From NCBI GenBank assembly GCA_018376445.1, contig JAHABL010000007.1:1-64000 (forward strand): DNA of 64,000 nt, written 5' to 3'. Below the pieces are notes generated by a model. That model was not told where the DNA came from and did no database searches. It saw only the letters and a list, made by a program, of their open reading frames with translations. Shown one piece after another: positions 18,543 through 27,412 of this stretch. The stretch comes from Mycobacteriales bacterium (GTDB taxonomy: Bacteria; Actinomycetota; Actinomycetes; Mycobacteriales; Mycobacteriaceae). The position numbers and the translations under genes were made by a program. Positions within the stretch are counted from its first letter, which is position 1; every line of letters starts with the position of its first letter.

Positions 18543-18578
18543 CTCGTCACCTCGGGTTAAAACCCGCTACGACAACGG

Positions 18579-18616
18579 AAAAGGGCCCCTTATAAACAGA
18601 AAGGGACCCTTTTTTC
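18579..18616 (+). terminator. Rho-independent terminator after ahpC
   Basis: Arms 18579-18591 and 18601-18613 pair with one mismatch and lead into a T run, 37 bases after the ahpC stop. Confidence 0.85.
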
Positions 18617-18987
18617 TTGCCTTTTTCACTTGTCTTCGCTGTAGGTAGTCAATAGCTCTAGGTTAAACACTTTTTCTTAGCGTGATATTGATACTGTCGT
18701 CTCATATATATCGACAGGCGCCAAGTGGCGCACAACACTTTCGTTGAATCGTTAAGTTAATAGCACTCCAGGAGAATCGGTAATGTGACAACACAGTCTC
18801 GGCCATTCTTTGTCAGGAAGGATCCACATTACACTCCGGACTTCTTCCATTCGGATTGTCCTGCGAGTCTCTGAGTCGATGTTTGCGTGCCATTGCGCAA
18901 TAAGTGACAATTCTTCCAAATTGAGCAAGCACAATTGGTAAATTAGTAACTGACTTGATCGATCTACCGAACAGGACGTGCAACTAT
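18617..18987. other. AT-rich gap before the GH3 gene
   Basis: No credible gene is seen here; a 100-aa minus-strand reading frame overlapping the region has no recognisable features. A perfect dyad, GCGCCA-AG-TGGCGC (18718-18731), follows a TATATAT tract and could be an operator or stem-loop. The remainder is presumably the promoter region of the GH3 gene. Confidence 0.4.
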
Positions 18988-21102
18988 ATGACCGCATCTT
19001 GGACCAAAACGCTACGGTCCTTTTCTGTAGCAGGTATTGCCGCCGCCTTGGCATTCACCCCGGCTCTCATGGGGAGCGCTAATGCCACCCCAGTTCGCCC
19101 GTGGATGAACACCGCACTCAGCCCCGAGCAGCGTGCTGCCAAGCTGATCTCTGCAATGAATCTCTCTCAAAAGATTCACATGCTCTCCGGCACCAAGCTT
19201 ACCGGCCCGCACACTCCGGCCATTGGCTATATTCCCCCGATCCCGGAACTCGGCATTCCCGAGTTTGTCCAATCTGATGGCCCTGCCGGCGTTCGCAATG
19301 GCGCCGACCCCGCAACGAAGTTCCCCGCTCCACTCGCCTACGCCGCCTCATGGGATCCCGCGATAGCACAGCTCCAAGGTCGAGTGGCCGGTGAGGAAGC
19401 CCGCGCACTCGGTACTGACCAGCTCTACGGACCTGGGTTCAATATCGCCCGTAACCCGCTGGGCGGCCGCGGCTTTGAATACTACGGAGAAGACCCCTAT
19501 TTATCTGGCACGATGGCCACTGCCAACGTAAAAGGCATCCAGTCTGCTGGTGTTATCGCTACACTCAAGCACTTCGTTGCAAACAACCAAGAGACTGCTC
19601 GTAACATCGGCAATTCCCGTGTTCCCGAACGAGCGCTGCACGAGATCTACATGAAGCCATTCGAGATGGCAGTGAAGCAGGCCAATCCTGGCTCTGTGAT
19701 GTGCGCCTACAACGCCCTCAACGGGACACACAGTTGCTCCAACTACTACACACTCACCAAATACCTGCGACATACCTGGGGTTTTGGCGGCTATGTCGTC
19801 ACTGACTTCCCTGCATCGTGGTCTACAGAAGACTTTAAGAATGGTCTTAACGTTGAAATGCCACAGACCTTCACATCACTCGAACCCACGGTGCGACTAG
19901 CCATCAAGCAAGGTCGGCTGAGTGAGAAGGACATCGATGCTCGCGTCAAGGAAACGCTGACCGTCATGTTCCGTTTCGGCATGTTCGACCGTACGAAGCA
20001 GATCCATCCCGTCAATGTAGCGCGCGGTAATTCTGCGGCACAGAAGATCGCGGAGCAAGGCGCCGTGCTGTTGAAGAACAAGAATAGTGTCTTGCCGTTG
20101 AAGACAAACACTGCCCGACGCATTGCCATCTTTGGTGCGCCTGCCAAGGTAGCTGTCGGCGGTGGTGGTTCTTCTAATGTTTCCGCTACTGAAACAGACA
20201 CGGCCCTCGACGAGATCACGAAGCGCTCACGTGGCGCAAAGGTTAGCTACTCCTCTGGTCTCAACCACCTCAGCGCTGCCCAGGAAGCAAAGAAGGCTGA
20301 CGTTGCCATCGTCTTCGTCACCAACCTCACCATGGAGGCGATGGACCGCACCAGCATTAACCTTTTGTCTGAACAGACTGCATTGATCAACAAGGTTGCC
20401 TCTGCCAACAAGAACACGATTGTCGTTCTCAATACTGGCGGGCCCATTGCAATGCCGTGGCTACCGAAAGTCGCTGCAGTATTGAACATGTGGCAGCCCG
20501 GCCAAGCGGGTGGCAAAGCCACCGCCTCACTCCTCTACGGTGATGTGAACCCTTCTGGTCACCTTCCACAGACTTTCCCCACGGCTGACGGTCAGTGGCC
20601 TGCGCACACCCTCGCACAATTCCCGGGAGGTCCGCTTGGTCTCACCCCCACCTATAGCGAAGGAATCTTTGTTGGATACCGCTGGTACCAGTCCCGCAAC
20701 CAAGTACCACTGTTCCCCTTCGGCTACGGTCTCTCCTACACCACGTTCGCATATTCCGTTCCCCGCATGCAGGCAACCTCTGGTGCTGCCAACACACCGA
20801 TTAAGGTGACGTTTACCGTCACCAATACGGGCAAGCGAGCTGGGGCGACTGTCCCGCAGGTCTATGTAGGAAAGCCACGGAATCAGGGTGTGTCAGTTCC
20901 GCCGAAGGAACTCGGCGGCTTCCAGAAGGTGTATCTGCGTCCGGGTGAGTCGAAGACGATCACAATCACAGTCCTGCCGCAACAGCTCAGCTACTGGAAC
21001 AGTAACCTCCACAAGTTCGTCGTCATGCCAGGTGTCTACCACATCTACCTGGGATCGAATGTGAACGAGACCTCCTACACGCTGAACTACACAGTGCGTT
21101 AA
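18988..21102 (+). CDS. Secreted glycoside hydrolase family 3 (beta-glucosidase type)
   Basis: A 704-aa exported glycosidase. The start at 18988 gives a signal peptide (basic MTASWTKTLRS, hydrophobic stretch, cleavage near ANA-TP). The GH3 N-terminal barrel shows SDGPAGVR, KHFVANNQE, and GYVVTDF, with Asp273 as the likely nucleophile. The GH3 C-terminal domain begins at about 365 (GAVLLKNKNSVLPL). A fibronectin-III-like domain ends the protein (about 610-704). The order is that of classic beta-glucosidases; beta-xylosidase or another exo-activity cannot be excluded. It probably releases sugars from host or plant glycans outside the cell. It sits, with ahpC, between oxyR and hrpA, which are neighbours in C. 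glutamicum as I recall. Confidence 0.92.
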   Translation: MTASWTKTLRSFSVAGIAAALAFTPALMGSANATPVRPWMNTALSPEQRAAKLISAMNLSQKIHMLSGTKLTGPHTPAIGYIPPIPELGIPEFVQSDGPAGVRNGADPATKFPAPLAYAASWDPAIAQLQGRVAGEEARALGTDQLYGPGFNIARNPLGGRGFEYYGEDPYLSGTMATANVKGIQSAGVIATLKHFVANNQETARNIGNSRVPERALHEIYMKPFEMAVKQANPGSVMCAYNALNGTHSCSNYYTLTKYLRHTWGFGGYVVTDFPASWSTEDFKNGLNVEMPQTFTSLEPTVRLAIKQGRLSEKDIDARVKETLTVMFRFGMFDRTKQIHPVNVARGNSAAQKIAEQGAVLLKNKNSVLPLKTNTARRIAIFGAPAKVAVGGGGSSNVSATETDTALDEITKRSRGAKVSYSSGLNHLSAAQEAKKADVAIVFVTNLTMEAMDRTSINLLSEQTALINKVASANKNTIVVLNTGGPIAMPWLPKVAAVLNMWQPGQAGGKATASLLYGDVNPSGHLPQTFPTADGQWPAHTLAQFPGGPLGLTPTYSEGIFVGYRWYQSRNQVPLFPFGYGLSYTTFAYSVPRMQATSGAANTPIKVTFTVTNTGKRAGATVPQVYVGKPRNQGVSVPPKELGGFQKVYLRPGESKTITITVLPQQLSYWNSNLHKFVVMPGVYHIYLGSNVNETSYTLNYTVR

Positions 21103-21163
21103 CACACTCAAGCCATCCCAGTACCCCCTCCTGGCGTGGTCTGAGCTCATCGACTATCTACCT

Positions 21164-21198
21164 GGTGGCCTCCTGTTCCCGAAAAGCAGGAGGCCACC
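21164..21198 (+). terminator. Stem-loop after GH3 gene
   Basis: A 12-bp perfect stem (21164-21175 with 21187-21198) and an 11-base loop, 61 bases after the GH3 stop. No T run follows, so it may be factor-dependent or protect the mRNA end. Confidence 0.65.
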
Positions 21199-21255
21199 GG
21201 TATCGTAGGGGCCTCTCTCCTGCCAGGCTCTTTCTCCTGTATCACTCACTACGGG

Positions 21256-21261
21256 TAATCT
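21256..21261 (+). promoter_or_regulatory. Candidate -10 box for leaderless hrpA
   Basis: TAATCT fits TANNNT and ends 6 bases before the hrpA ATG at 21268, which has no purine-rich ribosome site in front. Confidence 0.45.
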
Positions 21262-21267
21262 GAGTTT

Positions 21268-24200
21268 ATGTCCCAGCATCGGCGTCGTACTTCCACCTCT
21301 ACTCCGCTCCCCGCGGATGTTCGGCAGTACCGGCATCGTCTTCTCAGCCGCCTTGGCACTGGAGAGAATGTCATGCTGAGGGACTATGACCAGCTGCGCC
21401 GCCGGCTCCAGAAAGTCCGATCGCTCAAGTCATGTGCGGCAATTGAGTATGATCTCGAATGTGCTGAACTGCGCCTCGAACTTCGCCGTGCGGCACTTCC
21501 CCATCCTGAATACCCTGATCAGCTACCTATTACCTCCCGGCTAGAAGATATCCGTGAGGCACTACTGCGCCACCAAGTGGTCGTAGTTGCAGGTGAAACC
21601 GGCTCTGGTAAAACGACGCAGCTTCCCAAACTCTGTCTCGACCTGGGTTGGGGAGCAACTGGCATTATCGGGCATACACAACCCCGTCGTATCGCTGCAC
21701 GGTCAGTAGCAGAACGCATTGCTAACGAACTCAATTGCCCGCTAGGTGGACTCGTCGGCTACTCCGTTCGGTTCACAGACACTGTCTCAGAAGACACCGC
21801 CATTAAGGTGATGACGGATGGCATTCTCTTAGCGGAAATCCATCACGACCGGCTACTCCGCGCTTATGACACCATCATTATCGACGAGGCACACGAGCGG
21901 AGTCTCAATATCGACTTCCTCTTGGGATATCTCAAAAAGATTCTTCCCCAGCGCCCTGACCTGCATGTCATCATCACCTCTGCGACGATTGAGACGGAAC
22001 GTTTCGCTGAGCATTTCGCGGTGGGAGGTGAACCCGCACCGATCATTGAGGTGTCAGGGCGAACGTATCCTGTAGAGATCCGCTATCGGCCTGGTGAAAC
22101 TGACGCCGATCCCCTCGATGTTTTTGTTGACGCCGTTACCGAACTCTATACCGAGTCGTCGCTGGAAGGCGGCGACATCTTGGCGTTCTTTCCGGGGGAA
22201 CGAGAGATCCGGGAGGCTGAAGATGCACTACGTCAACGACGTTTTCCCGCTCTGGACATAGTGCCGCTTTTCGGACGTCTTTCCGCGGCGGAACAGCACC
22301 GGGTCTTCGAACCCCATGACACACAGCGGGTTGTATTAGCGACTAATGTGGCAGAAACATCACTCACGGTGCCGGGGATACGTTATGTTGTCGATACTGG
22401 TACAGCCCGCATTTCTCGCTACTCTCATCGGACGAAAATCCAACGTCTCCCCATCGAAGAAATTTCACAAGCATCTGCACGCCAACGCTCGGGGCGCTGT
22501 GGGCGTCTTTCAGATGGTATTGCGTTGAGATTGTATTCAGAGGAGAACTACGAGTCCCGTCCGGCTTATACCGAACCCGAGATTCTCCGCACGAATTTGG
22601 CTGCTGTCATTCTCCGCATGGCTGACCTTGGGTTTGGGACAGTGGAGGACTTCCCCTTCCTTGATCCCCCTGAATTGAGCTCGATCCGTGACGGCGTCCA
22701 AGTCCTTCGCGAGTTGGGTGCACTACGCGATGATATGGCTTTGACGGGGACTGGCCGGACAATGGCACGTATTCCTACCGATCCGCGTCTCGCCCGGATG
22801 CTGGTGGAAGCACAGCGACGTGACGTCCTAGGAGACGTCCTGCTTATTGTTGCTGGTCTCTCCCTCCAAGACATTCGAGAACGGCCGATGGAACAGCAGC
22901 AGGAAGCGGACCAGTTGCATGCCCGTTTCCGCAATCCACAGAGTGATTTTCTCTCTTACCTTCAGCTCTGGGATTTTCTTCATGAGCAACAGCGCCAACT
23001 CTCTCGTTCCGCATTCCGAAAAATGTGCCGACGAGAGTTTCTCCACTGGATGCGCTATCGAGAATGGCTCGATCTTGTCCAACAGCTGAGCGAAATATGC
23101 CGGGATTTGAAATGGTCGTGGCTTCCACATCAGGAGAAAGACGGAGTCCGAGAAGACGACATCCATCGTGCACTGTTGGTTGGGCTTCTTAGCCACATAG
23201 GTTCACGTATCGGCGAGACGCGGGACTACCAGGGTACACGGGGGAAACGATTCGCTATTTTCCCGAGTAGCGGTGTCGCTCGGAAGAATAGCTTCGTCAT
23301 GGCCTATGAAATTGTGGAGACGTCCCGAGTGTGGGCCCGGACAGTAGCAGCCATAGAACCTGAATGGGTTGAAAAAGCTGCCGGCGCCTCAATCTCCCGC
23401 CGTTACACAGAACCACACTGGTCGCATTCGCGGGGTGAGGTGCAGGCATATGAGACCACCAGTTTATGGGGGGTACCGCTGGTGGTCGATCGACTCGTGT
23501 CATACCGCAAGATTGACCCTGATCTTGCACGTCGCCTTTTTCTTCTACACGGGCTAGTCCGGGGCGATTGGGACCGACAGTATCCTTTTACTGCGGCTAA
23601 TGACGCCACGATCGAACGCTTACAGGTCTATGAAGAAAAGGCACGGCAGCGTGGCAGCGTAGTCGACGAGGAGACACTAGCGACGCTCTTTGCCATGGTC
23701 GTACCTGAGCAGATCATGTCACGGGTGCAGTTTGACCAATGGTGGCGCCGAGCCAGTGCTGCAGAGAAAGCCTCACTGGAATTCTCAGAAGAACACATCA
23801 GAGCTGCGGCCTCCGCTGGCGAGGATAGCACTCTTTATCCTGATGAACTCGCTGGATTCCCCCTGGAGTATGCCTTCAAACCGGGTTCTGCGAAGGACGG
23901 CATTTCGGTGCTCATTCCACTCGCTCAACTTCCTGCGGTATCCCCCGCACCTTTCACATGGTTGGTGCCCGGAATGAGAGAGGAGCTCATCCTCGCTCTA
24001 TTACGAGGTTTACCCAAAGATTATCGTCGTATGTTTATTCCTCTTCCTGAGACATCCCAGGCAATGATGGGAACCATAGTGGAGGATTACTCGCGCGACT
24101 TCCGGCAGGTATTCCAAGAAACCTTGCGCCAGGTGCGTGGGGTAGATGTCCCTGATTCCGTCATCTCCGCTGCGGAGCTGCCTCAGCATTTGCTCATGCG

Positions 24201-25167
24201 TTTTGTTGCAGTGGACGAGCAAGGACGTACCGTCGATACAGCGCGAGATGTGCGGGAACTACAGGCAAGGCAGCAGGGCACTAGTGCCCAAGCGATTAGC
24301 TCGACCTTCCATACGGTGGAAAAAGGGCCTTTTCCTGCCTGGACCGAGGAGATTGGGGATATTCCACCGCAGGTCTCGCAGGGTGACGTCACTGCATATC
24401 CGGCGTTGCTGCGGAAAAAGGACGGATGGCATGTGCATACCTATCCGACTGCTGTATCGGCGCAGGTGGCGCAGCATAAGGCGCTAGTAGAGTTGTTACT
24501 CGCTGAGCTCCCGCATGCTCGCCGTCAGCTCTTTAGCGGTATTCCTCAAGCTCAACGTATGGCACTGCGGAGTTATCCCGGAGGTGAGGGGTCCCTCCGG
24601 GAGGATTGTCACCATTGCGCAGTGCGGGATATTGTGGTGCTCGCTGGGCCTCCCACTCTTACGTTGGACGGTTACGCTTCTTTGCGCCAGAGTGCGACTG
24701 AGAAAGTTCCCTCTCGTGAGCGTGCCATTGCATTACTCGTTGCGCAGGCAGTGGAAGCGCGTATACAGGTGCTGGCAAATCTCCCAGAGGGAGAGGGGAT
24801 TGTGCAGGATGTGCGTGAGCAGGTGGCGTGGCTTACCTCGCCAGGTTTTGTCACGATGCATGGGGCAGTTCGCGTCAAGCACATTCCTCGCTATTTGCAG
24901 GCCGCGCAAGAGCGTCTGGGCAAAGCGGTACTTCATGATGGCGAATGGGAGGATCCGTGGTCCGCTTCGGTGGAGGCTTTCTACCGTGTTGAGGATGCCT
25001 TGTGGGAGAAGTGTGGAGCTCCTTCAGCGGGGGATTCTGTCGCCGTTAAAAAGGTGCGCTGGCTGTGTGAGGAGTTTAAGGTGAGTACCTTTGCGCAGCA
25101 GCTAGGAACGGTGGAGAAAGTCTCCGAAAAGAAGCTTATGCGGGAAATTGCTGCACTTCCCGCTTAG
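21268..25167 (+). CDS. hrpA: ATP-dependent RNA helicase HrpA
   Basis: A 1299-aa DEAH/RHA-type helicase, full length for HrpA. Walker A GETGSGKTT is near 108-116, the DEAH box near 206-209, SATIETE follows, and QRSGRCGR is motif VI. A winged-helix/ratchet region follows (about 440-560), then the large HrpA-specific C-terminal half. In E. coli HrpA acts on mRNA and on stalled ribosomes; here the role is inferred from family. It is convergent with nrdR, 68 bases apart. Confidence 0.96.
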   Translation: MSQHRRRTSTSTPLPADVRQYRHRLLSRLGTGENVMLRDYDQLRRRLQKVRSLKSCAAIEYDLECAELRLELRRAALPHPEYPDQLPITSRLEDIREALLRHQVVVVAGETGSGKTTQLPKLCLDLGWGATGIIGHTQPRRIAARSVAERIANELNCPLGGLVGYSVRFTDTVSEDTAIKVMTDGILLAEIHHDRLLRAYDTIIIDEAHERSLNIDFLLGYLKKILPQRPDLHVIITSATIETERFAEHFAVGGEPAPIIEVSGRTYPVEIRYRPGETDADPLDVFVDAVTELYTESSLEGGDILAFFPGEREIREAEDALRQRRFPALDIVPLFGRLSAAEQHRVFEPHDTQRVVLATNVAETSLTVPGIRYVVDTGTARISRYSHRTKIQRLPIEEISQASARQRSGRCGRLSDGIALRLYSEENYESRPAYTEPEILRTNLAAVILRMADLGFGTVEDFPFLDPPELSSIRDGVQVLRELGALRDDMALTGTGRTMARIPTDPRLARMLVEAQRRDVLGDVLLIVAGLSLQDIRERPMEQQQEADQLHARFRNPQSDFLSYLQLWDFLHEQQRQLSRSAFRKMCRREFLHWMRYREWLDLVQQLSEICRDLKWSWLPHQEKDGVREDDIHRALLVGLLSHIGSRIGETRDYQGTRGKRFAIFPSSGVARKNSFVMAYEIVETSRVWARTVAAIEPEWVEKAAGASISRRYTEPHWSHSRGEVQAYETTSLWGVPLVVDRLVSYRKIDPDLARRLFLLHGLVRGDWDRQYPFTAANDATIERLQVYEEKARQRGSVVDEETLATLFAMVVPEQIMSRVQFDQWWRRASAAEKASLEFSEEHIRAAASAGEDSTLYPDELAGFPLEYAFKPGSAKDGISVLIPLAQLPAVSPAPFTWLVPGMREELILALLRGLPKDYRRMFIPLPETSQAMMGTIVEDYSRDFRQVFQETLRQVRGVDVPDSVISAAELPQHLLMRFVAVDEQGRTVDTARDVRELQARQQGTSAQAISSTFHTVEKGPFPAWTEEIGDIPPQVSQGDVTAYPALLRKKDGWHVHTYPTAVSAQVAQHKALVELLLAELPHARRQLFSGIPQAQRMALRSYPGGEGSLREDCHHCAVRDIVVLAGPPTLTLDGYASLRQSATEKVPSRERAIALLVAQAVEARIQVLANLPEGEGIVQDVREQVAWLTSPGFVTMHGAVRVKHIPRYLQAAQERLGKAVLHDGEWEDPWSASVEAFYRVEDALWEKCGAPSAGDSVAVKKVRWLCEEFKVSTFAQQLGTVEKVSEKKLMREIAALPA

Positions 25168-25235
25168 GTCTCATTGCAGGTGTGGAACGTCGAGTTCACG
25201 GTGACATTAGTCATTGTCTGTTGGCAATGTGTGTT

Positions 25236-25721
25236 TTAAAGGTCGTCGTATCCGGTGACACCTGCGCCAGAGTGTCCATGGTCGTGCCGCAGAGCTGCCA
25301 TTTCTTTTTCGAAGTCTTCCAGAGAAGTGAAGGACTTATAGACCGAGGCGAAACGGAGGTAGGCAACTTCATCTAGTTCCCGGAGGGGTCCAAGGATAGC
25401 AAGGCCGACTTCGTGCGAAGGTATTTCAGACGCGCCTGTTGAGCGGACATTGGCCTCTACTTTTTCAACGAGTAACTTGAGTTCATCTTCGGAGACATCT
25501 CGTCCTTGGCACGCACGGCGAACGCCTTGCAGCACCTTGTCGCGGGAGAACGGTTCTGACAAACCGCTCCGTTTGATGACGTTGAGGATGGCCGTCTCAT
25601 GGGTAGTAAAGCGTTTTCCACAGCTGAGACATTCACGTCGTCGTCGGATAATCTTCCCACTATCAATGGAACGGGAGTCGACAACACGGGACTGCGGCGA
25701 ATGACAGAACGGACAGCGCAT
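25236..25721 (-). CDS. nrdR: Transcriptional repressor NrdR
   Basis: Represses ribonucleotide reductase genes in response to ATP/dATP. ATG 25721 gives 161 aa and places the N-terminal zinc ribbon correctly: Cys3 and Cys6 (CPFC) with Cys31 and Cys34 (CLSC). The ATP-cone domain spans about 46-136. An in-frame upstream extension of 26 residues is not conserved and is rejected. It lies downstream of the SOS-type LysM gene on the same strand with a 108-bp gap, so SOS induction might read into it. Confidence 0.96.
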   Translation of the reverse strand: MRCPFCHSPQSRVVDSRSIDSGKIIRRRRECLSCGKRFTTHETAILNVIKRSGLSEPFSRDKVLQGVRRACQGRDVSEDELKLLVEKVEANVRSTGASEIPSHEVGLAILGPLRELDEVAYLRFASVYKSFTSLEDFEKEMAALRHDHGHSGAGVTGYDDL

Positions 25722-25829
25722 TGCAGCTCTACCTCTCACATACCCGAACAGCGAATGTGTGGACGCTACTACGGCTTTCTTTAGAGCGCCCAGTGTCATT
25801 ATTGTAAGCCTCTAGATCAATATATTGAG

Positions 25830-26477
25830 TCACAGACCCGCCGGAACCACTAGAACTTGTCCTGGTAGGAGTGCAGTCGACTGAAGTTCATTAAGGTCAC
25901 GGATTCGATCGATGACAGCAGCAGTATCTGCCTGAGGAGCGTAGTGGGAAGCTATGCTTCCCAGGGTATCTCCGGTTCGCACACTGATGGTCGTGAGAGA
26001 CGTCGGGATAGATGCCGCCGGATCACCCACTAATTGGGCAATAGTAAAAGCAAGTACCCCAAGGGTCACCATCAATAGGACAATAATAGCCGCCTGTCCC
26101 CAAGCCGGATTGTGCAGCGCGCCGCGAGTAGAACTCTGAGCTTCCGAGGACGACGATACTGCGGAGTTATCCAGAGGAGAAACCACACCTGCTCGAGAAC
26201 GAGCTGTGCGAACACGTCGCGGATGCTCATAAACAAATGATCCACGACCAGCCCGTTGCCGCAATGAGGGGGCCTGTACGCGCGTCTGAGAAGCAACCAC
26301 AGAGGAGGGGCTCGCGAAAGCGCCCGCTCGAAGTGGAATGCCACGACCACGGCGAGTGGAGACGCCACAACTCCTCCCCCTATCGAACACATTATCTAGT
26401 GTTAATGAATGGATCACATTTTCAGATCCAGTAGGACACAGTGCTGAAGTACCACCCAAGGAAGACATCGTCACCAT
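25830..26477 (-). CDS. LysM membrane protein, likely SOS-induced division suppressor (DivS/Rv2719c-like)
   Basis: A 215-aa protein with a positively charged cytoplasmic N-terminus (about 1-125, Arg- and Ser-rich), one membrane helix (about 140-162), and an extracytoplasmic C-terminal LysM domain (TISVRTGDTLGSIASHY ... LLPGQVLVVPAG) for peptidoglycan binding. Genes in this place, between nrdR and lexA, are DivS in C. glutamicum and Rv2719c in M. tuberculosis, both SOS-induced and able to block or slow division. A LexA box lies 57 bp upstream, supporting the same role. The ATG at 26477 follows AGAGG; another at 26468 is possible. Confidence 0.85.
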   Translation of the reverse strand: MVTMSSLGGTSALCPTGSENVIHSLTLDNVFDRGRSCGVSTRRGRGIPLRAGAFASPSSVVASQTRVQAPSLRQRAGRGSFVYEHPRRVRTARSRAGVVSPLDNSAVSSSSEAQSSTRGALHNPAWGQAAIIVLLMVTLGVLAFTIAQLVGDPAASIPTSLTTISVRTGDTLGSIASHYAPQADTAAVIDRIRDLNELQSTALLPGQVLVVPAGL

Positions 26478-26533
26478 TTCTATGACCTCTTTCCTCTCGT
26501 CGTTGCTGGCTATACAAGTAGTGTACATCATTT

Positions 26534-26549
26534 TCGAACATGTGTACGA
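26534..26549. promoter_or_regulatory. LexA (SOS) box for the LysM gene
   Basis: TCGAAC-ATGT-GTACGA matches the actinobacterial SOS consensus TCGAAC-N4-GTTCGA with one mismatch. It lies in the divergent promoter region, nearer the LysM gene. Confidence 0.8.
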
Positions 26550-26612
26550 ACTATCATGGGGACATCATTGTCTTACCAAATCCCTGTAACAAAAAATCAA
26601 AACATTCAACAT

Positions 26613-26628
26613 TCGTACAAATGTTTGA
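26613..26628. promoter_or_regulatory. LexA (SOS) box for lexA
   Basis: TCGTAC-AAAT-GTTTGA matches the consensus with two mismatches, 61 bp before the lexA start. Autorepression of lexA is the usual design. Confidence 0.7.
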
Positions 26629-26689
26629 TTTTGATAGATGTCGCCCGTAACCTGAAAGTAAGCCACTTTGACCAGCAGAGGAGTCAGTT

Positions 26690-27367
26690 ATGGCAGCCGC
26701 ATCCCGCAGACGTCCGAACTATCACGATCTGACAGACCGTCAACGACGCATCTACGACTTCATTAAAGATGCCAATGACTTACGCGGCTATCCCCCCACT
26801 ATTCGCGAGATCTGCGACGCGACTGGACTCAACTCCACCTCATCGGTCTCTTACCAACTGGACAACTTGGAAAACTTCGGCTTCATTAAGCGCTTCCCCA
26901 ATCAACCTCGGGCAATGCAGGTAGTAGACGTAGAACGCCTGCCACAGGAACCGACAGCTAGCTCCACGTTCACCGATACCAGTGGTGACGACACTGCCGC
27001 TTTTGTCCCTCTAGTGGGTCGTATCGCGGCAGGCACTCCAATCCTGGCGGAAGAGAATATTGAAGATGTCATGCCCCTCCCCCGCGATGTGGTGGGTTAC
27101 GGCGATCTCTTCATGCTGCAGGTAGTGGGTGAATCAATGATTAACGCGTCGATCTGTGACGGCGACTGGGTCATCGTGCGTTCCCAAAATGTCGCAGACA
27201 ACGGCGACATCGTTGCAGCCCTCATCGACGAAGAGGCGACAGTAAAGACTTTTCTCCACAATGACTCGGGGGTGTGGCTGATGCCGCAAAATCCGGTTTT
27301 TGATCCTATCCCCGGCGAACATGCCCGCATCATGGGTAAAGTCGTCGCAGTACTCCGCAAGGTCTAA
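26690..27367 (+). CDS. lexA: SOS repressor LexA
   Basis: Represses DNA-damage genes until RecA filaments trigger its self-cleavage. The 225-aa product has the N-terminal winged helix, with recognition part STSSVSYQLDNL, the cleavage site Ala114-Gly115 in RIAAGTP, catalytic Ser149 in VVGESM, and Lys186 in ATVKTF. ATG 26690 follows AGAGGAG at 26677-26683. It is divergent from the LysM gene with two SOS boxes between them, and convergent with ptsI across only 45 bp that includes a run of eight C. Confidence 0.97.
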   Translation: MAAASRRRPNYHDLTDRQRRIYDFIKDANDLRGYPPTIREICDATGLNSTSSVSYQLDNLENFGFIKRFPNQPRAMQVVDVERLPQEPTASSTFTDTSGDDTAAFVPLVGRIAAGTPILAEENIEDVMPLPRDVVGYGDLFMLQVVGESMINASICDGDWVIVRSQNVADNGDIVAALIDEEATVKTFLHNDSGVWLMPQNPVFDPIPGEHARIMGKVVAVLRKV

Positions 27368-27412
27368 CAGGACCCTGGCGATCGCCCCCCCCGAACGGCG
27401 AAATCAGGCAAA

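Noticed and set aside
18752..19054. 100-aa minus-strand frame before the GH3 gene
   Set aside because: No ribosome site, no domain and overlap with the GH3 signal peptide. Not supported as a gene.
27385..27392. Run of eight C between lexA and ptsI, considered as a 6C RNA or phase-variable tract
   Set aside because: The 6C motif needs two C-loop hairpins, which are not present, and the run is outside both coding regions, so frame switching is excluded.
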